Below, one piece after another: positions 59,391-64,000 of a DNA stretch of 64,000 nt. A model generated the notes under the pieces. It made no database searches, had not been told where the DNA came from, and worked only from the letters and a program-made list of their open reading frames with translations. Source of the stretch: Actinacidiphila alni (GTDB taxonomy: Bacteria; Actinomycetota; Actinomycetes; Streptomycetales; Streptomycetaceae); NCBI RefSeq assembly GCF_900112845.1, contig NZ_FONG01000011.1, forward strand, positions 124,001-188,000, read 5' to 3'. A program made the position numbers and the translations under genes. Positions within the stretch are counted from its first letter, which is position 1. Each line of letters opens with the position of its first letter.

Positions 59391-60122
59391 TCACACCGCG
59401 GTCAGACCGCGGTCGCGGAACTGCCGTCGGACGCGCTCGACGAGCGCGGCGTCGGGCACCGGCGTGTCGCGCAGCGGGAACGGCAGGCCCAGGGCCTCGT
59501 ACTTGGGGGCGCCGAGCTTGTGGAAGGGCAGGATGTCGACGGCTTCGACATTGCCGAGTCCCGCGGCGAAGGCGGCCAGGCCGTCGACCGCCGCCTCGTC
59601 GTCGGTCCAGCCGGGGACGAGGACGTAGCGGATACGGACGGGCACCCCGAGGCGGTCCAGGCGGGTGGCGAAGCCGAGCGTCGGTGACAGTGCGCCGCCG
59701 GTGAGGCGGCGGTAGGTCGCGATGTCGAAGGACTTGATGTCCAGCAGGACCAGACTCGTGTCGGCCAGCATCGCGTCGGTGGCCCGCGCGCCCAGGAAGC
59801 CCGAGGTGTCCAGGGCGGTGTGCAGGCCGAGTTCACGGCAGCGGTGGAGGATCTCGGCGGTGAAGGCGGGCTGGAGCAGCGGCTCGCCGCCGGTCACCGT
59901 CACCCCGCCCCCGGCGGTCTCCAGGAAGGGGCGGTAGGTCGCGATCTCCGCCATGACCTCGTCGGCGGTGACCTGCCGGCCGTCGCGCATGTGCCAGGTG
60001 TCGGGGTTGGCGCAGTACAGGCATCTCAGCGGGCAGCCGCTGAGGAACAGCACGAACCGGGTCCCGGGCCCGTCCACGCCGGTGGACAGGTCCCAGGAGT
60101 GCGTGCGGCCGGTGGTCGTCAT
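59391..60122 (-). CDS. pflA: Pyruvate formate-lyase activating enzyme
   Basis: A 243-aa radical-SAM enzyme that puts the glycyl radical on pyruvate formate-lyase. The [4Fe-4S] motif CPLRCLYC has Cys30, Cys34 and Cys37, close to positions 29, 33 and 36 of the E. coli enzyme. The SAM-binding GGE is in VTVTGGEPLLQP and the DIKSFD block follows. It starts 4 bp after the pflB stop, so the pair is co-transcribed. The enzyme needs anoxic or very low-oxygen cytoplasm, which is notable for a streptomycete-like organism. Confidence 0.95.
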   Translation of the reverse strand: MTTTGRTHSWDLSTGVDGPGTRFVLFLSGCPLRCLYCANPDTWHMRDGRQVTADEVMAEIATYRPFLETAGGGVTVTGGEPLLQPAFTAEILHRCRELGLHTALDTSGFLGARATDAMLADTSLVLLDIKSFDIATYRRLTGGALSPTLGFATRLDRLGVPVRIRYVLVPGWTDDEAAVDGLAAFAAGLGNVEAVDILPFHKLGAPKYEALGLPFPLRDTPVPDAALVERVRRQFRDRGLTAV

Positions 60123-60126
60123 CGGG

Positions 60127-62388
60127 TCACCGCGAACCGTGGAAGGTGCGGCTGATGACGTCGAGCTGCTGCTCGCGCGTGAGGCGCACGAAGTTGACGG
60201 CGTATCCGGAGACCCGGATGGTCAGGTCCGGGTACGTCTCGGGGTGTGCCATGGCGTCCTCGAGGGTGGCCCGGTCCAGGACGTTGACATTGAGGTGGAA
60301 GCCGCCGGCGGCGGTGTACGCGTCGAGGATGCCGACCAGATTGCCCGCCCGTACGGCCGGGTCGTGGCCGAGCCCTTCCGGCGTGATGGTGGACGTCAGC
60401 GAGATGCCGTCCCGGGCCCGGTCGTACGGGATCTTCGCCACCGACAGCGCGGACGCGGCCATGCCGTGCCGGTCGCGGCCGTTCATCGGGTTGGCGCCCG
60501 GCGCGAAGGGCTGTCCGGCGCGGCGCCCGTCGGGGGTGTTGCCGGTGTGCTTGCCGTAGACCACGTTGGAGGTGATGGTGAGCACCGACTGGGTGTGCTC
60601 GGCGTTCCGGTAGGTCGGGTGCCGCGCGATCTTGGCCATGAACGAGTCGACGAGGCCGGTCGCGATGGCGTCGGCGCGGTCGTCGTTGTTGCCGTACGCG
60701 GGCCAGTCGCCGTCGGTCTCGTAGTCCACGGCGAGGCCGGTGGCGTCCCTGATCACCTTCACCCGGCCGTACTTCACGGCCGACAGGCTGTCGGCGGCCA
60801 CCGACAGGCCCGCGATGCCGCAGGCCATGAAGCGGTGCACCGGATAGTCGTGCAGCGCCATCTCCAGCCGCTCGTAGGCGTACTTGTCGTGCATGAAGTG
60901 GATGACGTTGAGCGCGTTGACGTATGTGGCGGCGAGCCAGTCGAGCGTGCGGTCGTACGCGGCCGACAGCTCCTCGTAGTTGAGGTAGTCGCCGGTCAAC
61001 GGAGGTGCGGCGGGGGCGATTTGATCACCCGTCATTTCGTCCCGGCCGCCGTTGATCGCGTACAGCAGGGCCTTGGCGAGATTGACCCGGGCACCGAAGA
61101 ACTGCATCTGCTCGCCGACCGCCATCGCCGAGACGCAGCACGCGATCGCGGTGTCGTCCCCGGTGCGGGGCCGCATCAGCTCGTCGGACTCGTACTGGAT
61201 GGAGCTGGTGTCGATGGAGACCTGGGCGCAGAAGCGCTTGAAGCCGTCGGGCAGCCGGGGCGACCAGAGCACCGTCAGATTGGGCTCGGGAGCCGGGCCG
61301 AGGTTGTACAGCGTCTGGAGGAAGCGGAAGGACGTCCTGGTGACCAGCGGCCGGCCGTCCTCGCCGATCCCGCCGATGGACTCGGTCACCCACGTCGGGT
61401 CGCCGGAGAACAGCGCGTCGTACTCGGGGGTGCGCAGGAAGCGGACGATCCGCAGCTTGATCACGAAGTCGTCGATCAGCTCCTGCGCCCCGCTCTCGTC
61501 GAGGAGTCCGGCGTCGAGGTCGCGCTGGAGGTAGACGTCCAGGAAGGTGGAGGTCCGGCCCAGCGACATCGCCGCGCCGTTCTGCTCCTTCACCGCGGCC
61601 AGATAGCCGAGGTAGAGCCACTGCACCGCCTCGCGCGCGGTGCCGGCGGGCCGGGTCACGTCGCAGCCGTAGGTGGCGGCCATCTCCGTCAACTCGCCGA
61701 GCGCGCGGATCTGTTCGGCCAGTTCCTCCCGGTCGCGGATCACGTCGGCCGTGGACGGCGCCTCGTCCAGCCGGGCGCGCTCGGCCCGCTTGGCCTCGGT
61801 GAGGCGGGCGGTGCCGTAGAGCGCGACACGGCGGTAGTCGCCGATGATCCGGCCGCGGCCGTACGCGTCGGGCAGCCCGGTGATCACGCCGGCCTTGCGG
61901 GCGCGGCGCATTTCGGGGGTGTAGGCGTCGAAGACCCCGTCGTTGTGGGTCTTGCGGTAGGTGCCGAAGACGCGCGTGACGAAGGGGTCGGGCTCGTAGC
62001 CGTACGCCCGCAGGCCGTTCTCCACCATCCGCAGGCCGCCGCCCGGCATGATGGCCCGCTTGAGCGGCGCGTCGGTCTGGAGGCCGACGATCAGTTCGCG
62101 GTCGCGGTCGATCCAGCCCGGCTTGTGCGAGGTGATGGTGGACGGGGTGGCCGCGTCGACGTCGAGGATGCCCCGGCGGCGTTCCTCGGGGAACAGCGCC
62201 GCGACCTTCGACCACACCGCGGCCGTACGGGCGGTCGGCCCGGTCAGGAAGGCGCTGTCGCCTTCGTACGGCGTGTAGTTGGCCTGAATGAAGTCGCGGA
62301 CGTCGACCTGGTCGCGCCACCGCTGTCCGCGCAGGGCGCGCCACGGGTCCGCCGCGGCGTCGACGCGAAATCCTGAGGTCACGGTCAT
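60127..62388 (-). CDS. pflB: Pyruvate formate-lyase (formate C-acetyltransferase)
   Basis: Converts pyruvate and CoA to acetyl-CoA and formate by a glycyl-radical mechanism. The 753-aa product is full length. The catalytic pair Cys417-Cys418 is in DTAIACCVSAM and the radical Gly728 in IRVSGYAVNF (E. coli: 418, 419 and 734). NVLDRATLEDAM precedes the radical loop as in true PFL rather than glycerol dehydratases. ATG 62388 is used; a GTG one codon earlier also fits. Two palindromes of the GGGNC-N4-GNCCC type lie upstream. PFL is sensitive to oxygen, so expression should be tied to hypoxia. Confidence 0.96.
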   Translation of the reverse strand: MTVTSGFRVDAAADPWRALRGQRWRDQVDVRDFIQANYTPYEGDSAFLTGPTARTAAVWSKVAALFPEERRRGILDVDAATPSTITSHKPGWIDRDRELIVGLQTDAPLKRAIMPGGGLRMVENGLRAYGYEPDPFVTRVFGTYRKTHNDGVFDAYTPEMRRARKAGVITGLPDAYGRGRIIGDYRRVALYGTARLTEAKRAERARLDEAPSTADVIRDREELAEQIRALGELTEMAATYGCDVTRPAGTAREAVQWLYLGYLAAVKEQNGAAMSLGRTSTFLDVYLQRDLDAGLLDESGAQELIDDFVIKLRIVRFLRTPEYDALFSGDPTWVTESIGGIGEDGRPLVTRTSFRFLQTLYNLGPAPEPNLTVLWSPRLPDGFKRFCAQVSIDTSSIQYESDELMRPRTGDDTAIACCVSAMAVGEQMQFFGARVNLAKALLYAINGGRDEMTGDQIAPAAPPLTGDYLNYEELSAAYDRTLDWLAATYVNALNVIHFMHDKYAYERLEMALHDYPVHRFMACGIAGLSVAADSLSAVKYGRVKVIRDATGLAVDYETDGDWPAYGNNDDRADAIATGLVDSFMAKIARHPTYRNAEHTQSVLTITSNVVYGKHTGNTPDGRRAGQPFAPGANPMNGRDRHGMAASALSVAKIPYDRARDGISLTSTITPEGLGHDPAVRAGNLVGILDAYTAAGGFHLNVNVLDRATLEDAMAHPETYPDLTIRVSGYAVNFVRLTREQQLDVISRTFHGSR

Positions 62389-62480
62389 CACAGGTCATCC
62401 CTCTCACCGAGCCGGTAACCGTCACCTCGATCCTGCTGCGGCCGCCTCCGCGGCGGCAGGGCCGTCGGACGCCCGCGGAT

Positions 62481-62515
62481 GGGCCGACCGGCCCTCTTGC
62501 AGGGCCTTCGGGCCC
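62481..62515. promoter_or_regulatory. Two GGGNC-N4-GNCCC palindromes between pflB and the carbamate-kinase-like gene
   Basis: GGGCCGACCGGCCC (62481-62494) and GGGCCTTCGGGCCC (62502-62515) start 21 bp apart, about two helical turns. They lie between divergent genes, as expected for a DosR-type activator working on both. Confidence 0.6.
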
Positions 62516-62612
62516 CACGACGGCCGGGCGCGCGGGCGGGACCGTGGACCGTGGCGGGACGCCACGGCGATACGCGCCCCCGGGAGTCCCGCCCGTCCCG
62601 AGGAGATCCCGT

Positions 62613-63341
62613 ATGCGCATCGTCGTCAGCATCGACACCGACACGTTCACCGAGGGCGACGACATCGCCGTCGACCTGGCCGCCGCCTCGCTCGCCGAAC
62701 TCCCGCAGGCGGGCCACGAGATCGTCGTCGTCCACGGCGGCCCCGTCGAGACGCAGGCCGCGACGGGTTCCCGGCTGGTGCGCGCCCTGGACGCGCTGCT
62801 CGCGGGCCGTACCGTGGTCGCGCTCGTCACCCACGCCCAGGTCGGCGCCCATGACCCGCTGGTGCACCGGCCGGACCGGCCCCTCGTGCGCCCCCAGGCC
62901 GTGCCCGAGGCCCAGGTCGTCCGCGAACTGCTGGCCGACGGCACCGTCGTGGTCTGCGGCGGCGGCATTCCCGTCGTGCGCGAGCGCGGCACGGCCCGGC
63001 TGCGCACCGTGCCGGTCACGGTCGACCCGGACCGCACCGCGGCGCTGCTGGCCGTCGAACTCGACGCGGACATCCTGCTGTTCCTCACCAGCGCCACGCA
63101 TCTGTTCGCCGAGTCCGGTCACGGCCGCCCCCGGCCGCTGCTGCGGCTGACGCCGGACGAGCTGTCCGGTACGCGCCTGCCGGAAGCGGTGATCGCCCGC
63201 GCCGCGGTCGCCGCCGACTTCGTCACCCGCACCGGGGAACTCGCGGCCGTCGGTCCGGTCGACAACGCGCTCGGCATCCTGCTCGGCACCACCGGCACCC
63301 TGATCCGGCCCGCGCCCGCCTCGCTGCCGGCCGCCGACTGA
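62613..63341 (+). CDS. Degenerate carbamate-kinase-like (amino acid kinase fold) protein
   Basis: A 242-aa protein. The central block LVTHAQVGAHDPLV, then PLVRPQAVPEAQVVRELLADG and VVVCGGGIPVVRERG, is recognisably that of carbamate kinases. The N-terminal phosphate loop normally GGNAL is DTDTF, and the HGNGPQ motif is HGGPVE. The product is about 70 residues shorter than ArcC (about 310 aa). It is therefore probably not a standard carbamate kinase; it may bind nucleotide or carbamoyl phosphate or have another role. GAGGAG precedes ATG 62613. It is divergent from pflB over the paired palindromes. Confidence 0.7.
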   Translation: MRIVVSIDTDTFTEGDDIAVDLAAASLAELPQAGHEIVVVHGGPVETQAATGSRLVRALDALLAGRTVVALVTHAQVGAHDPLVHRPDRPLVRPQAVPEAQVVRELLADGTVVVCGGGIPVVRERGTARLRTVPVTVDPDRTAALLAVELDADILLFLTSATHLFAESGHGRPRPLLRLTPDELSGTRLPEAVIARAAVAADFVTRTGELAAVGPVDNALGILLGTTGTLIRPAPASLPAAD

Positions 63342-63360
63342 ACGGCAGGCCCGCCGGCGC

Positions 63361-63393
63361 CGGACGCATGCGTCCGACAGGGCCGGTCGGCCC
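63361..63393. promoter_or_regulatory. Perfect 16-bp palindrome and a GGGNC-N4-GNCCC box
   Basis: CGGACGCATGCGTCCG (63361-63376) is a perfect palindrome directly followed by GGGCCGGTCGGCCC (63380-63393), the reverse complement of the box at 59351 and 62481. They lie 131 bp before the GNAT gene and just after the carbamate-kinase-like gene. Confidence 0.5.
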
Positions 63394-63523
63394 CCTTCTC
63401 CCACCCCGACCAGCCCCAGCGCGCCGCCCGCGGACCGCCGGATCGTGGAGACGAATCCGAGCCGGGTTCCCGCGGGACGCGCGACGTGGGACGCGCGACG
63501 TGGGACGTGAGAAGGGGACAGCC

Positions 63524-64000
63524 ATGACCGAGACCGCCGACCGTACCGCCCCCGCGTACGCCCTGCTCACCGACGGCAGGACCGTCGAGATCCGATCCGC
63601 GGGACCCGGTGACCACGAGCAGGTGCTGCGGCTGTACGACCGGATGTCGGCCGAGTACCGCCGTATGCGGTTCCTCGGGACCAGCCGCACCGGGGCGGCG
63701 GAGGCCGCCGAGCGCGATTGCGCGCCGTGGCGGCCGGGTCACCGCGCGCTGCTGGCCCGCCATGAGGGCACGGTCGTCGGAGTCGCCGGGTACGAGACCG
63801 GCGAGGACCGCGGCAGCGCCGAGATCGCGCTCGCGGTGGCGGACGACTTCCACCGCGTGGGGGTGGGCACGCTGCTGGTGGAGCACTTGGTGCACGCCGC
63901 CCGCGCCGAGGGCATCACCGCCTTCACCGCGGACGCGCTCGTCGCCAACCACGCGGTGCTGGAGGTCTTCACCGACCTCGGGCTGCCGGTCGCCCGCCGC
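63524..64000 (+). CDS. GNAT-domain protein, partial (possibly GNAT/acyl-CoA synthetase fusion)
   Basis: Only the first 159 residues are in the window. They form a GNAT acetyltransferase domain: RTVEIRSAGPGDHEQVLRLY at the start, the acetyl-CoA-binding strand and loop VADDFHRVGVGTLLVEHLV at about 108-126, then NHAVLEVFTDLGL. The opening (a short leader, then LLTDGRTVEIR) is like that of actinobacterial proteins in which a GNAT domain is fused to an ADP-forming acetate-CoA ligase of about 900 aa; this would suit a fermentation block by making ATP from acetyl-CoA. The fusion cannot be verified here because the gene runs off the end. Confidence 0.75.
   Translation, partial: MTETADRTAPAYALLTDGRTVEIRSAGPGDHEQVLRLYDRMSAEYRRMRFLGTSRTGAAEAAERDCAPWRPGHRALLARHEGTVVGVAGYETGEDRGSAEIALAVADDFHRVGVGTLLVEHLVHAARAEGITAFTADALVANHAVLEVFTDLGLPVARR

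Noticed and set aside
1..64000. tRNA, rRNA, riboswitch, attachment site or replication origin
   Set aside because: No cloverleaf, rRNA, recognisable riboswitch core, integrase or DnaA-box cluster was found by eye.

Overview
The window is about 73% G+C with strong third-position GC bias and GTG/TTG starts. It carries AfsQ1-type boxes, DasR-like half-sites and a dispersed CTCAAGCGCCGGACGGGCTG element typical of Streptomyces. It is best read as chromosome from a Streptomycetaceae actinobacterium (Streptomyces or a close genus). I see no rRNA, tRNA, insertion sequence, prophage or CRISPR.

Region 1 (1-22.5 kb) is a carbohydrate/amine catabolic region. A secreted GH27 alpha-galactosidase opens the window on the + strand. 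A run of 16 genes follows on the - strand (20412 down to 2247), with nine 4-base stop/start overlaps. It encodes three Gfo/Idh/MocA oxidoreductases, two ThuA proteins, two IolE-like TIM-barrel isomerase/lyases, an NAD-dependent epimerase, a dipeptide-type ABC importer with a fused permease-ATPase, a copper amine oxidase with a His-rich tail, a SIS-domain protein, a BadF-type sugar kinase and a HutC/GntR regulator. A divergent zinc-type dehydrogenase and a second, paralogous HutC/GntR regulator close it. The same phased GACCAC-N4-GACCAC-TTC motif lies in both internal control regions (about 10.0 and 20.6 kb). The gene set suggests uptake and oxidation (3-keto or keto-sugar type) of an amine-bearing glycoside, aminosugar or glycated amine; the substrate is not known.

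Region 2 (22.8-40 kb) is mixed metabolism: PhzF, a YihY membrane protein, a GH15 hydrolase, a PfkB kinase, a LysR regulator, an unrecognised 543-aa coiled-coil protein, a LacI regulator, VOC and SRPBCC proteins, an APH-like kinase, a zinc-ribbon SDR, fumarylacetoacetase and glpF-glpK.

Region 3 (40-51.8 kb) covers cell envelope and regulation: an AfsQ1/Q2-like two-component operon with a GerMN lipoprotein, a divergent DUF3152 metzincin-like protein, an L,D-transpeptidase, an XRE regulator, a Tat-exported GH99-like hydrolase, a TetR/epoxide hydrolase pair and a TetR/MFS efflux pair, the last two with clear palindromic operators.

Region 4 (51.9-64 kb) is a fermentative/dormancy-like block: two universal stress proteins, a PAS-SpoIIE-HATPase phosphatase, pyruvate phosphate dikinase, alcohol dehydrogenase, pyruvate formate-lyase with its activase, a degenerate carbamate-kinase-like protein, and the start of a GNAT protein that may belong to a GNAT/acyl-CoA synthetase fusion. 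GGGNC-N4-GNCCC palindromes, shaped like the DosR/DevR core, lie upstream of most of these transcription units. This suggests one oxygen- or redox-responsive regulon in an otherwise aerobic organism.
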